64,000 bases of DNA from CAYRVX01 sp964427875 (GTDB lineage: Bacteria; Planctomycetota; Phycisphaerae; SM23-33): the NCBI GenBank assembly GCA_964427875.1, contig CAYRVX010000021.1, positions 7,565 through 71,564 of the forward strand, written 5' to 3'. Below, piece by piece: positions 32,935-43,801 of the stretch (the stretch's first letter is position 1; each line of letters starts with the position of its first letter). The translations under genes and the position numbers were made by a program. The notes beneath the pieces were generated by a model that saw nothing but the letters and a program-made list of their open reading frames with translations, had not been told where the DNA came from and did not search any database.

Positions 32935-35069
32935 GACCGATACTGGCCGACAGGCTGTTCGTGATCTGGATCGCCGCGGCGCTGACGCTGTGGTGCGGGA
33001 TGCTCGTGATCCTCTGGGGAGAGAGCTTCGATCCGTCGGGGACCAGCGCGTTGGCGACGTTGGCGGCGCTGATGCTGGCGATCGGGGCGGCGTCGGGCAT
33101 GCCCGCTCGGGCCGCGGGGGCGCTTCAGCGGCTCCTGACGGCGCTGAGGCTCCAGGACAGCCTGGCGATGGAGCTGGCCCGGGCGGAGAGCGTCCCTGCC
33201 GGGCGGCGCGGCGTGAGGGCCATGATGCGCCTCCTCGCGGCGGGGGCGGTCTTTGCCGCCATCGGCGGGCTGGTCAGCACGGCGATGGTGTATCTGGTCT
33301 CGACGCCCGCCGAGCCGCACGCGCAGGGGCCCTTCCTCTGGGGCCCGAGCGCCTGGGCCGCGATCAAGCTGCTGATTCAGTTCCTCGCCATGCTTCCGAT
33401 GGCGTTGGGCATCAGTGTGACGTTCCTGGTGACGGCGTTGATCCGCGGCGGGTCGGGCCGGGACGTCTACGCGTCGGTCTTCCGCGAGTGGCTTGTCGGC
33501 GTCGCCGCGGGCCTGGCGGCGGCGGCCGCGACGTGGCGGATCGCAGCCGACATCCTCGGCGTGGCACTCGTGGCCTGCGTGGCGCTCGGGGCCGCGGCGG
33601 CGGTCCTCCTTCTGCGGGCGAAGCTGGCCATCCGTCCGCGGCGCTCGATGCGCCCGGTCGAATCGGCCCCGCGGCGCGGCGGGCAGGTCGCCATCGCGAC
33701 GGGGGCCGGGGCCCTGAGCCTGGCGCTGCTCGTACAGATGCGCCTCCTGAGGGACGTCGCCCGTGTCGGCCTGTCCGGCCGGGTGTTCTGGGCGGGCGCG
33801 TCGCTGGGGCTGCTGGTGTGGTTCCTGCGGAGGGCCGATCGCAGGTCCCGGCCGCCGGGCGCCACACAGGCGCTGGCGGCGACGATCGGTTTGCTCGGCG
33901 GGCTCCTGCTTCAGCTCAGCCTGGCCGTTCGGTGCCTGGTGGGCGGCGCGGCGGCGGTCGGGTGCGGCGTGATGGCGGCGGGAGCCCAGGTGCCGTTGGC
34001 GGCCCTGGGGGCGATCATCGTTTCCCGTCAGCGGCGGCTGTTTGCCGTCGGCGGCGGGAGGGCGAGGAAATACCTCGGGAGCGTCTGCGCCGGCGTGGGC
34101 GCCGGGCTGCTTGCATACCTCGCGGCGGGGGCGACGTCGCTCGCCCCGGCGACCGGACTGGCCGTCTGCCTCGTGGGGATGGTCGCGGTGGTGGTGAAGG
34201 GCGCATCGACGGCGCGGCGGCCCGCCAGACGGCTCCGTTGGACGGTGCCGGGAGTGGTGCTGGTTTGCGCGGCCGGGGCGGCACCCCTGGCGGCGGTGCA
34301 CGGCCTGCCGCCCATGAGAGCCGGCGTATGGCTGACGACGGCATCGGCGGTTCGCGGCCGGGGGCACGAGGTCCTGCCGCTGGATGGTGGCATCGGGCCG
34401 GCGCGGAGGCGGTCCGAGGCCGTGACGGCCGCCGTGGCGGCGGTCCTGGAGGCCCACCCCGGCCGGTGGTGGATGGTCTTAGCGGCGGCGGCGGACGTGC
34501 CGGCGGCCTTGCCGGCGACGGTGAGTCCCTGGCGGTCGCACCCGGACCCGACGGCGTCGCCCGGCGTGGACCTGCTCGGCCGGGGCCAACGGGCATGGGG
34601 CGATTTCCTCTACGAAGTGGCGAAGGACCCTCGCCGCTTCGACGGGGCGATCCTGGCGCCGATGCCGGCCGACCATCCGGACGCGTGGCAGTGTTACGCC
34701 CCGGCCGTGCTTCGCCGATGCAGACGGAAGCTCCACGAGCCGGCCGTCATGGTCCTTCGAACCCAGGCGGGCCCGAGGGCGATCGACGACGGACTGGCGG
34801 TCGCGCGGGCGTTCGAGGACGTACTTGAGGGCGGCTGGGCCGTCGTGGCGCTGATCGAAGGGCATCTGGACGTGCTGTTGATCGGCGCCGCGGGCGCCGT
34901 CCCGCGGCCGGAGGCACGCCCAGGGGTGTTTGTCGTCCCACTCGGACGGCTTTGCCCGGAGGGTACGCCGCGGGGGTGGCTGGGCGGCCGCGGACCGCTG
35001 CTGCGCGGAACGACCGGCCCGCAGGAGCTGCGCCGGCACCTGGAGCGCGTGCGTCTTTCCGCTGAATGA
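32931..35069 (+). CDS. Polytopic membrane protein with C-terminal spermidine-synthase-like region
   Basis: 712 residues. About twelve hydrophobic segments fill residues 10-480 (LFVIWIAAALTLWCGMLVIL, AIKLLIQFLAMLPMALGI, AGALSLALLVQMRL, GLLAYLAAGATSLAPATGLA). The last ~230 residues are soluble and include DFLYEVAKDPRRFDGAILAPMPADHPDAW followed by a Y-x3-VLRRCRRKL helix. This recalls the aminopropyltransferase pattern (D-P-R-xF-D-x-I then Y-x-E/L), but the glycine-rich SAM motif is missing. It fits the fused membrane/spermidine-synthase-like proteins of unknown role, with low certainty. It overlaps birA by 4 bp. Confidence 0.65.
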   Translation: MRPILADRLFVIWIAAALTLWCGMLVILWGESFDPSGTSALATLAALMLAIGAASGMPARAAGALQRLLTALRLQDSLAMELARAESVPAGRRGVRAMMRLLAAGAVFAAIGGLVSTAMVYLVSTPAEPHAQGPFLWGPSAWAAIKLLIQFLAMLPMALGISVTFLVTALIRGGSGRDVYASVFREWLVGVAAGLAAAAATWRIAADILGVALVACVALGAAAAVLLLRAKLAIRPRRSMRPVESAPRRGGQVAIATGAGALSLALLVQMRLLRDVARVGLSGRVFWAGASLGLLVWFLRRADRRSRPPGATQALAATIGLLGGLLLQLSLAVRCLVGGAAAVGCGVMAAGAQVPLAALGAIIVSRQRRLFAVGGGRARKYLGSVCAGVGAGLLAYLAAGATSLAPATGLAVCLVGMVAVVVKGASTARRPARRLRWTVPGVVLVCAAGAAPLAAVHGLPPMRAGVWLTTASAVRGRGHEVLPLDGGIGPARRRSEAVTAAVAAVLEAHPGRWWMVLAAAADVPAALPATVSPWRSHPDPTASPGVDLLGRGQRAWGDFLYEVAKDPRRFDGAILAPMPADHPDAWQCYAPAVLRRCRRKLHEPAVMVLRTQAGPRAIDDGLAVARAFEDVLEGGWAVVALIEGHLDVLLIGAAGAVPRPEARPGVFVVPLGRLCPEGTPRGWLGGRGPLLRGTTGPQELRRHLERVRLSAE

Positions 35070-35172
35070 GGGAGATTCGACATTTGTGGGGAACCCTGCT
35101 GTCGGCGGAGCGACTAAACGGCTTAATGTGTGTCTGCGCGCGGCGGACAGTGCCGTGACGGACGGAAAAGTA

Positions 35173-35202
35173 TTCGGCCAGGACGAGTAACCGGCGTATA
35201 AT
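35173..35202 (+). promoter_or_regulatory. Possible promoter of the envelope operon
   Basis: Consensus -10 TATAAT (35197-35202) with a weak TTCGGC 18 bp upstream. It is about 80 nt before the ATG at 35286, in the 216-bp gap after the membrane protein gene. No other strong promoter is seen before 53.3 kb. Confidence 0.45.
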
Positions 35203-35285
35203 CGAACCTGCGTGGGTTGGAACGGTAGAACTTACGATTGCGTTTCGCGGGACCGGCCGGTCGGCCCAGGCTGGCGGAATGCGCG

Positions 35286-38200
35286 ATGAGAATGACAACG
35301 GGACGTCCCAGACGGGCAAGGTGGGGGCGCACGGGCCTGGTGTGCCGGCTTGCCGGCGCGTTGGCCGGCCTGCTCTGCGCGGCCGCACCGGCTGCGGGCC
35401 AGGCGGGGGCGCGCGTGAACGCGGCGGCCATCCTCCCGATCCTGCGGCCGGACGGGGAAGGGGCACCCGGTACCGGCACCACCCCGCCGCCTCTGATGCA
35501 CGTGGACGAGGAGCTGGGCGGCTACCTTGTCCAGGCCGAGCGGCTGATCCAGAAGGGCGAGTGCGACCAGGCGATTCAGATCCTCCAGGCCCTGATCCAA
35601 CGAGAGGAGAGCGGCTTCTATGCCGAGGGCGACAACCGCTTCGTGTCGATGCGGCTGAAGGCCAACGAGCTGCTCGGGCGGATGGGCGCGAAGGGCCTGA
35701 AGCTCTACCGCGCGCTGTACGATCCGCAGGCGCATCAGCTCTACACGGAGGCCCTGGCCTCCGTGCGCCCCGGGGCGCTGCTTCGGAAACTTTCGGAGCG
35801 ATACCTGCACACGTCGTACGGGCCGAGGTCCCTGGAGACGCTGGGGGCGCTGTATTTCGACCGCGCGCGGTTCTCGCAGGCGGCCACGTGCTGGCGTCAA
35901 CTGCTCGCGGCGACCACGGCGAGCGCCCACAAGGCGACGCTGCTGGCGAAGATCGCGGCGGCACACCACTTGGCCGGCGAGCAGGTCGCCGCCGATCGCG
36001 CGGCGGACGAGCTGCGACGGAAGTACCCCGATGCCTCTGCCGTGCTCGGTGGACGCAGCCAGAAGCTGGCCGACTTCCTCGCGCGGATCCGGCAGTTGCC
36101 GCCGGCGCGTGCCGCCCGGGGGCCGCAGCGCCCGTCCTCCGGCTGGCCCGGGTTGGGCGGCACGCCGGACGGCATCGCGACGATGAGCGACTGCGACGTG
36201 GTGCTCACCCCGCAATGGCGACTGGCGAGCGACGGGGTCGCGGCGGGCGAGAACCTGCTGTCGAAGCTTCTGGCCGGGGGGTCGATGTACCTGAGCAACG
36301 TATACTACAGCCGGTCGTCCAGCGGGCGCAGCATCCGGTACGCCGTGGGGCTCAGCAACGGGCACGTGTGTCTTCGCAGCACGGCTTCCGGGAGCGCCCG
36401 CGGCCAGGTCGTGCTGCCGGCGATCGTCCACCCGGTGGTGGCGGGCGATCGGGTGATCGTTCGGCTGGAGGACAAGATCGCAGCCCACGACCTGCTTACC
36501 GGGGAATTCAGATGGGACAGCTTCGTCTCCCTGCCGATGGTGCGAAAGATCACCGTCTCCGGCAGCGTGAGCATGCATTACCCCGGCGCATACCAGTACA
36601 TCGGCGACGGCGGCCACTACACGCTCACGGTCGGCGGCGGCATGGTCTACACGGTGTGCGATTTCCTTCCGGTCAGCAGCAGCCTCGCGTACCTGCGGCG
36701 GCGAAATCAGAACGTGACGGGCCTGGACAACGGGTCTGTCCTGGCGGCCCTCTCCGTGGCGAACGAAGGGCGGCTGGAGTGGCGCATCGGCCGCGGGCGA
36801 GGGAGCCACGAGGTCGTCCGCAACGGCAGGTTCCTTTCGGCCCCGACGTACCGCGCCGGGCGGCTGTACGTGCTGGTCCTCTACCTGGAGCGGTATCACC
36901 TGCTGTGCCTTGACGCCGCTAACGGGGCGCTGATATGGCACGTGCCCATCGCGCAGGCCCCGGCGTTGATGCGGCGATACGGGTATTCCTTCGGCACCGA
37001 TCCTCGCCTGGCCATGGGTTCGGCGCCGGCCGTCAGCGACGGCCGAATCTACGTGACGACCAATTCCGGCGTCATCGCCGCCTTCGAGGAGGAGACAGGC
37101 GAGCCGCTGTGGGGGTACCAATACGCCAGCAGAATCAACAACGCCGCGGGCATGATCGTGCGGCCGCGTTACGGGGCCTACCAGGCGGCGGCACACCCTC
37201 CCGCCAACCCGATGATCGTGACCGGGCCGCGCGTGATCTGCCTGCCTGCTGACAGCGAGTATCTCCTCGCGCTGGATACCGCCACCGGCGCGGTTCGGTG
37301 GTCGAAGAGCCGGCGGAACCAGCTCGATCTCAGCGCCATCGACCGCGATCGCGTCCTCCTGAGCGGCGGGGGGCTGTTCGTCCTGCGAACCCTCGACGGC
37401 GCGGATCTCAACAGCGGGGAGGAGAACCTCGGCATTCACGGTCGTCCGGCTGTCTCCAACCGCCGTGTGTTTGCCAGCGCCGAGGGGAAGATCGAGGTGA
37501 TGGACCTGAAGACGTACGGCCGAAGCGCGATGCCGCTGGCCGCGGCGGACGGCTTCCTGGGCAACCTCGTCTGTGCTGACGGCAAGCTGATTGCGGCCAG
37601 CATGTTGGGCGTCTGTGCCTACTTCGGTTACGACGTCGCCCGGATGGAGCTGACCCGGCGGGTGGACCGGGCCGCCCCGGCGGACCGGCCGGGCCTGCTG
37701 AGACAGCGCGCCCAGTTGGCCTTTGACGCGAAACGGTTCGACTCGGCCCTGGCCGACCTGAAGGCCTGCCTTGCCGCCGCCAAGGCCCGGAACGACACGG
37801 ATACGGCCAATCAGCTCCTCCAGCCCTTCTACCGCACCTACGTGGCGCTGGGCAATTGTGCCCGCAGCGACGAGACGATGCACCGGATGTTCCTCGAGGC
37901 CCTCTCCCATGCCGCAACGGACCAGGACAAGGCCCACATGAAGTTCCGCCTGGCCAAGTACCACGAGAAAGTGGGCCGCTACGCCGAGGCCGCGGAACTG
38001 GCCCAGGAGATCGCCGAGAAATACGCCAAGGAGGATCTCGCCGAGGTCGAGATCGGCCCGGCCGCCGACATGTCCGTGCGAATCGATCCTAGGCAGCGGA
38101 CCCTCCCGGCAGACAGGCTTGCGGGGGACTACATCCGGGGCCTGTTGCAGCAGCACGGGCGAGCGTGCTATGCGAAGTTCGACGCGCTGGCCAAGAAGGC

Positions 38201-39950
38201 CCTGGACGCGGCCCTGGACGCGGGCGACCCCGCGGCCATGCTCGCGGTGGCCGAGCGCTGGCCGAACAGCGAGTCTCGCGACGATGCGCTGTTCCGGGCC
38301 TCCGAGACCTATTATCTGATGGCCGCCGGCGACCCGACGAAGGCCGACGAGTGCCTGGCGGAGGCTCGAAGACATCTCTACCGGGTGGCCCGGATGGACG
38401 ACAGCCCGCTGCGCTTTTCCGCCAGCGTGGCCCTGGCGACGATTTACGCGCGCGGCGGATGGGTCACCTCGGCCCGGAAGGAGTGCGAGGGCCTGCGCGA
38501 GCTGCCCGGCGATACGCAGGTCGCCTTTGCCGACGTCCGCGGGAGGCTCCGCGACGTGCTGAAGCTGATTGAGGGCGGCAAGCTGGCCAAGGGGCCCCGG
38601 CGCATGAGGCTCATCGCCAGGATCTCCCCGCCCCTGGCCGAGCTGTTCAGCATAAAGGACCAGCACGTCCGGGTCCTTCGGGACCAGGAATACCGGCCGA
38701 TCCGTCTGGGCGGGAAGATCGCCGTCGTCAAGGGCGCCGATGCGTACCTGTTGGACACGACCTCCCGGGGGGCCGAAGAGGCCCTGTCCGCCTGGAAGGG
38801 CCTGGCCGACATCGACACCGACGAGGTGCACAAGTACTCGTACTACCCGCCGGGAATGCGCCTGATCGGGGAGATGAGCAGAGACCGGAAGGTCCTGGCG
38901 GTCGCCGACCGCAAGACGATCCGCGGGCTGGACCTCGTTTCGGCAAAGGTCCTCTGGCAGCAGAAGATGGACCGGATCGGCATCCAGACGTTCTACAGCA
39001 TGGGCGTCGGCTGCGGGGTGCTGGTCGTCGCCGACCGAAGCGGGACGGTCAGTTGCCTGGACATCGCGCGAGGGAAGCTTCTCTGGCAGAACACCCTCGT
39101 GGGCGGCACGCGGTACCCGGTCGCCCCGCCGCGGATTGCCGGCCAGATGGTCGTCTTGCGCCATAACGGCGGCAAGACCGTCACGTGCCTCAGCCTCACC
39201 CGGGACGGGCGCGTCGTCGGGAAGTGGCAGGCAAACCAGTGGGCCGAGTGCGAGCTGACCGAAGACGGGCTGCTGTTGATGATGATCGATGGGGAGCTGA
39301 CGGTTCGCGAGGCGGCCAAGATCGACAAGCCGCTCTGGCGGTGCAAGTACGATCTCACAAGGCAGCCGACGATGCTGGGCGTTTCGTCCGACATGATCGC
39401 CGTCTCGCCGGGCAACACGTCCGGCCCGGTGGAGGTCCTGTCCATTGCGGGCGGCCGAAAGGTCGCCACGCTTGACATCGCCACCGTGGCCGGCATGCCC
39501 GGCGTGCCGTTCGGCGCGCAATTCGACGGGCCGAACGTCTATGTCCTCTGCGGGGCCGGAGTGAGCGGACGCAGAAAGGGCGTCTACGGGCGACTCAGCA
39601 ACAGCCGGGGGATCGGGCTGCAAAAGTTCAGCCTGCCCGACGGCAAGCGGCAGTGGAGCCGCAGCCTGGAAGACAACACGGGCATGTATTATCCGGGCGT
39701 CCTGCCGCTGGTGATCGGCAAGGACCACGTGGTCGTCACGGCGAGACATTACCAGGTGGGCATGCCCTACTTCGCCTACGTGGTGAACCTGCACACCGGC
39801 CGGATCGCCCAGAAGATCGACCTCCAGGGCAAGGGCGCCGGGCCGAAAGACGAAAACCGCCGCCGCCAGGGCATCGGCCAGCCGGTCATGACCAACGGGC
39901 GGCTGTGTGTGGAGACTTCCGAAGGGGTTTCGGTCTATGGTGAACGATAA
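35286..39950 (+). CDS. Secreted TPR/PQQ beta-propeller scaffold protein
   Basis: 1554 residues with a basic n-region and signal core (GLVCRLAGALAGLLCAAAPAAG). Layout by eye: TPR-like helices (about 75-260; GECDQAIQILQALI, RARFSQAATCWRQLL), a first PQQ-type propeller (about 305-790; GAVRWSKSRRNQLDLSAI), a second helical TPR block (about 800-1080; KRFDSALADLKACLAA, GRYAEAAELAQEIAEKYA), and a second propeller (about 1110-1554; VLWQQKMDR, GKLLWQNTLVGG). Probably a non-catalytic periplasmic or outer-membrane platform; the canonical PQQ dehydrogenase residues are not evident. The stop overlaps the next gene by 14 bp. Confidence 0.8.
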   Translation: MRMTTGRPRRARWGRTGLVCRLAGALAGLLCAAAPAAGQAGARVNAAAILPILRPDGEGAPGTGTTPPPLMHVDEELGGYLVQAERLIQKGECDQAIQILQALIQREESGFYAEGDNRFVSMRLKANELLGRMGAKGLKLYRALYDPQAHQLYTEALASVRPGALLRKLSERYLHTSYGPRSLETLGALYFDRARFSQAATCWRQLLAATTASAHKATLLAKIAAAHHLAGEQVAADRAADELRRKYPDASAVLGGRSQKLADFLARIRQLPPARAARGPQRPSSGWPGLGGTPDGIATMSDCDVVLTPQWRLASDGVAAGENLLSKLLAGGSMYLSNVYYSRSSSGRSIRYAVGLSNGHVCLRSTASGSARGQVVLPAIVHPVVAGDRVIVRLEDKIAAHDLLTGEFRWDSFVSLPMVRKITVSGSVSMHYPGAYQYIGDGGHYTLTVGGGMVYTVCDFLPVSSSLAYLRRRNQNVTGLDNGSVLAALSVANEGRLEWRIGRGRGSHEVVRNGRFLSAPTYRAGRLYVLVLYLERYHLLCLDAANGALIWHVPIAQAPALMRRYGYSFGTDPRLAMGSAPAVSDGRIYVTTNSGVIAAFEEETGEPLWGYQYASRINNAAGMIVRPRYGAYQAAAHPPANPMIVTGPRVICLPADSEYLLALDTATGAVRWSKSRRNQLDLSAIDRDRVLLSGGGLFVLRTLDGADLNSGEENLGIHGRPAVSNRRVFASAEGKIEVMDLKTYGRSAMPLAAADGFLGNLVCADGKLIAASMLGVCAYFGYDVARMELTRRVDRAAPADRPGLLRQRAQLAFDAKRFDSALADLKACLAAAKARNDTDTANQLLQPFYRTYVALGNCARSDETMHRMFLEALSHAATDQDKAHMKFRLAKYHEKVGRYAEAAELAQEIAEKYAKEDLAEVEIGPAADMSVRIDPRQRTLPADRLAGDYIRGLLQQHGRACYAKFDALAKKALDAALDAGDPAAMLAVAERWPNSESRDDALFRASETYYLMAAGDPTKADECLAEARRHLYRVARMDDSPLRFSASVALATIYARGGWVTSARKECEGLRELPGDTQVAFADVRGRLRDVLKLIEGGKLAKGPRRMRLIARISPPLAELFSIKDQHVRVLRDQEYRPIRLGGKIAVVKGADAYLLDTTSRGAEEALSAWKGLADIDTDEVHKYSYYPPGMRLIGEMSRDRKVLAVADRKTIRGLDLVSAKVLWQQKMDRIGIQTFYSMGVGCGVLVVADRSGTVSCLDIARGKLLWQNTLVGGTRYPVAPPRIAGQMVVLRHNGGKTVTCLSLTRDGRVVGKWQANQWAECELTEDGLLLMMIDGELTVREAAKIDKPLWRCKYDLTRQPTMLGVSSDMIAVSPGNTSGPVEVLSIAGGRKVATLDIATVAGMPGVPFGAQFDGPNVYVLCGAGVSGRRKGVYGRLSNSRGIGLQKFSLPDGKRQWSRSLEDNTGMYYPGVLPLVIGKDHVVVTARHYQVGMPYFAYVVNLHTGRIAQKIDLQGKGAGPKDENRRRQGIGQPVMTNGRLCVETSEGVSVYGER

Positions 39951-41130
39951 CGCGCGATGTCGTCGGGACGGCTGCGGCGCACGGCGGACAAGCAGGCCGA
40001 GGCGAGCGGCGCGCGGAAGGGTGCCTTGCGTGTTCCCGGCGCTGCCGGCCGCCTTCCTCGTCGTCCTCCATGCGTGCGGCCCCATCGCCCGCGCCGAGGC
40101 GCCCAGCTCGATCCTGCCGGACATGGTCACGCGAAAGACCGTCAAGGCCGTCGATCGCGGGCTGCACTACCTCGCCAACACCCAGCGTCCCAACGGGGGC
40201 TGGCTCAACAGCGGCGGCTACGGGACATACCCCTGCGCGATGACGGCGCTTGGAGGGCTGGCGATGATGGCCGGCGGCTCGACGCCGGAAACCGGGCCAT
40301 ACTCGCGAAACGTCACGCGGGCCATGAGCTACCTGATCCGGGTCGCCAAGAGCCAGTCGGACGGCCTGATCGCCAGCTCGGGCAGCGAGAGCCGCAGCAT
40401 GTACGGGCACGGCTTCTCCATGTTGTTCCTGGCCCAGTGCTACGGCACGGAGATCAACCGGGAGTACGAAAAGAACCTTCGGGAGGTGCTCACCAAGGCC
40501 GTCGCCCTGACGGCGACGGCCCAGTCCGACCTGGGCTCCCAGCTCAAACACGCCGGCGGCTGGATCTATACCCCCAGCGGCAACGGGGACGAGGGCTCCG
40601 TGACGGTCACGCAGCTCCAGGCGCTGCGGGCCTGCCGGAACGTCGGGATCAAGGTCCCCCGCAGCACGATCGACCGGGCGGTGGCGTACCTGAAGTACTG
40701 CCAGATGGCCGACGGGGGCATCTGCTACTCGGCCCGGAGCCGCAGCTCCTCGCGCCCGGCCATCTCCGCCGCCGCGATCGCGTGCTTCTATGCCGCAGGC
40801 GTGTATGACCGCCAGACCGGCGGGAAAGGCTCGGAAGCCGAAATGGTCGAGAAGCTCGTCCGATACGTCCAGGGGCGAGTGGGCGTCACCCGCGGAGGAG
40901 CCTGGGGCGGGCACTACTTCTACACGCACTTTTACCTGGCCCAGGCCTGGTACCAGCGCGGTGGAAAGGACTGGAAGACATACTATCCGCAGATTCGCGA
41001 CCGAATGTTGCAGTCGCAGAGCCCCGACGGAAGCTGGAACGGAGACAGCGTCGGCACGACGTACGGCACCGCCCTCGCCACGATCATCCTCCAGTTGCCC
41101 TACGGCTACCTGCCGATCTGCCAGAAGTAG
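39937..41130 (+). CDS. Terpenoid-cyclase/prenyltransferase-fold (alpha-toroid) secreted protein
   Basis: 397 residues. A long basic n-region is followed by a hydrophobic export segment (LPAAFLVVLHACGPIARA, about 35-53). The body is built of repeated alpha-hairpins with the G-W/G-x-W pattern of squalene cyclase/prenyltransferase toroids: LHYLANTQRPNGGWLNSG, HAGGWIYTP, LKYCQMADGGICYS, MLQSQSPDGSWNGDS. It lacks the D-x-D-D-T-A protonation motif of hopene cyclases, so it is probably a binding or structural member, as often found in planctomycete MoxR operons. The ATG at 39937 lies inside the upstream gene, giving translational coupling. Confidence 0.8.
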   Translation: MVNDNARCRRDGCGARRTSRPRRAARGRVPCVFPALPAAFLVVLHACGPIARAEAPSSILPDMVTRKTVKAVDRGLHYLANTQRPNGGWLNSGGYGTYPCAMTALGGLAMMAGGSTPETGPYSRNVTRAMSYLIRVAKSQSDGLIASSGSESRSMYGHGFSMLFLAQCYGTEINREYEKNLREVLTKAVALTATAQSDLGSQLKHAGGWIYTPSGNGDEGSVTVTQLQALRACRNVGIKVPRSTIDRAVAYLKYCQMADGGICYSARSRSSSRPAISAAAIACFYAAGVYDRQTGGKGSEAEMVEKLVRYVQGRVGVTRGGAWGGHYFYTHFYLAQAWYQRGGKDWKTYYPQIRDRMLQSQSPDGSWNGDSVGTTYGTALATIILQLPYGYLPICQK

Positions 41131-41167
41131 CTGATAGCCGAAAGCTGATAGCTGACAGGAGACCGAC

Positions 41168-42247
<1,080 letters not shown>

Positions 42248-42375
42248 GCAAGCCCCGCCGCCAGACGCCCCGCGTGCACGAGACCAAATGAAGCCTTCGA
42301 AAGTCATTCCGTTCAGCGGGCGAGCCTGCTTGCCGCGTTTCGCCCAGGTCCGCACCGACAACTGACGGGCAAAAC

Positions 42376-43314
42376 ATGGCAAAGACCACTGCACAGGAAT
42401 TGCAGGAGTATCTGGACCCGAAGGTCCTGGCGAAGATCACGCGGCTGGACCTCCAGGCCCGCCTGGTGGTCGAGGGGTTTATCTCGGGCCTGCACCGCAG
42501 CCCGTTCCACGGGTTCAGCGTGGAGTTCGCCTCGCACCGCAAGTACGCCCCCGGCGACGACATCAAGCACATCGACTGGAAGGTCCTCGGGCGGACCGAC
42601 CGCTACTACATCAAGCAGTACGAAGAGGAGACGAACCTCAAGGCCACCTTCCTCGTGGACGGCAGCGAGTCGATGCTGTACGGCACCAGCCGCAAGGAGG
42701 GCATGACGAAGTATCACTACTCGGCGGCGGTGGCGGCGTCCCTGGCGTTTCTGCTGCTCCAGCAGCAGGACGCGGTGGGCCTGGCCGTCTTCGACGAGGA
42801 CCTGCGGACGTACCTGCCGGCCTCTTCGAACCCCAACCAGATCAAGTCGCTCGTCCACGCGATGGACGGCATCGACCCGAAGGCCAAGACGTCGCTGGAG
42901 CCCATCTGCCACTCGGTCGCCGAGAAGATCCCCCGCCGTGGCCTGGTGTGCCTCGTGAGCGACCTGTTCGTGGACGTCGACGGCGTGATCCGGGGCTTGC
43001 AGCACTTCCGCCACTACGACCACGAGGTCATCGTGCTGCACGTGATGGACGAGGACGAACTGACCTTTCCCTTCCAGGGCAACACGATGTTCCGGGGCCT
43101 GGAGGAGACGGGGAACCTCACGATCGAGCCGCGAGCCCTCCGCCAGGGGTATATCGAGGCCGTGGAACGCTTCTGCACGGAAGTCAAACGGAAGTGCATC
43201 GCCAGCCGCATCGACTACAAGCTGATCTCCACGGCCGACCACCTGGACGCGGCCTTGCTGGCGTTCCTGGCCGCCCGCGCCGCCGCGACCCGCAAAGCAG
43301 GCTCCAAGCGCTAG
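42376..43314 (+). CDS. DUF58 (vWA-like) protein
   Basis: 312 residues. It has the DUF58 signature FVEFASHRKYAPGDDIKHIDWKVLGRTDRYYIKQYEEET-type block near residues 48-85 and a vWA core with a MIDAS-like DGSESM (about 95-100). It is soluble and sits at the membrane face with MoxR in known systems. It follows moxR by 128 bp with a weak Shine-Dalgarno. Its stop codon touches the left inverted repeat of the GxxExxY element. Confidence 0.9.
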   Translation: MAKTTAQELQEYLDPKVLAKITRLDLQARLVVEGFISGLHRSPFHGFSVEFASHRKYAPGDDIKHIDWKVLGRTDRYYIKQYEEETNLKATFLVDGSESMLYGTSRKEGMTKYHYSAAVAASLAFLLLQQQDAVGLAVFDEDLRTYLPASSNPNQIKSLVHAMDGIDPKAKTSLEPICHSVAEKIPRRGLVCLVSDLFVDVDGVIRGLQHFRHYDHEVIVLHVMDEDELTFPFQGNTMFRGLEETGNLTIEPRALRQGYIEAVERFCTEVKRKCIASRIDYKLISTADHLDAALLAFLAARAAATRKAGSKR

Positions 43315-43340
43315 CCACAGAGGCACCGAGGCTCAGAGAG
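43314..43340. repeat. Left inverted repeat of the GxxExxY cassette
   Basis: 27 bp starting GCCACAGAGGCACCGAGG, overlapping the last base of the DUF58 stop codon. Confidence 0.7.
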
Positions 43341-43359
43341 ATCAGCAGAATGGATCGAC

Positions 43360-43785
43360 ATGAAGCTGCCCGACGGTGTGACGGAGATTCGAGGACAGAA
43401 CTTCAGCGGAAGGAAGTACCCGCACAGGGAGCTCACCGAGAAGATCATCGGTTGTGCGATCGCCGTGCACAGGGAGCTTCAAGGCGGCTATGTGGAAGCC
43501 ATCTACGAGAACGCGTTGGCCCACGAACTGAGGAAGGCAGGGCTGCTCGTTGAGCGGCAGGTCAAGTTCCCGGTGTACTACGACGGCGTTCCGGTCGGCG
43601 AGCACCGCGCCGATTTGATCGTGGAAAGGAAAGTGGTGGTGGAGCTGAAGGCCGTCGCCGACCTCGGCGATCAGCACGTTTCCCAGGTGATGAGCACGCT
43701 GCGGGCTGCCGGCATAAACGTAGGATTGCTGCTGAATTTCAACGAGGCGCGCCTGGTCGACGGCCTTCGCCGAATCGTCATGTAG
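43360..43785 (+). CDS. GxxExxY family protein (PD-(D/E)xK-like fold)
   Basis: 141 residues. The family-naming motif is G-G-Y-V-E-A-I-Y (within LQGGYVEAIYENALAHEL), with the opening HRELTEKIIGCAIAVH helix, the RADLIVERKVVVELKA strands (D and E-x-K of a nuclease-like core) and a closing AGINVGLLLNF. The core resembles PD-(D/E)xK nucleases, but activity and role are unproven. Such genes are scattered between unrelated operons, often with CACAGAGGCAC-like flanks, which agrees with the inverted repeats seen here. It is in the same direction as the operon and probably read through. Confidence 0.9.
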   Translation: MKLPDGVTEIRGQNFSGRKYPHRELTEKIIGCAIAVHRELQGGYVEAIYENALAHELRKAGLLVERQVKFPVYYDGVPVGEHRADLIVERKVVVELKAVADLGDQHVSQVMSTLRAAGINVGLLLNFNEARLVDGLRRIVM

Positions 43786-43801
43786 GACCTTACATAGAAT
43801 T

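Noticed and set aside
39937..41130. Squalene-hopene cyclase
   Set aside because: The toroid fold is present, but the protonating Asp-rich motif is absent, the protein is too short, and it is exported.
41129..41153. Direct repeat AGCTGATAGC twice, as a possible attachment site
   Set aside because: Only 10 bp, spaced 5 bp apart in a short intergenic gap, with no integrase or inserted DNA between the copies.
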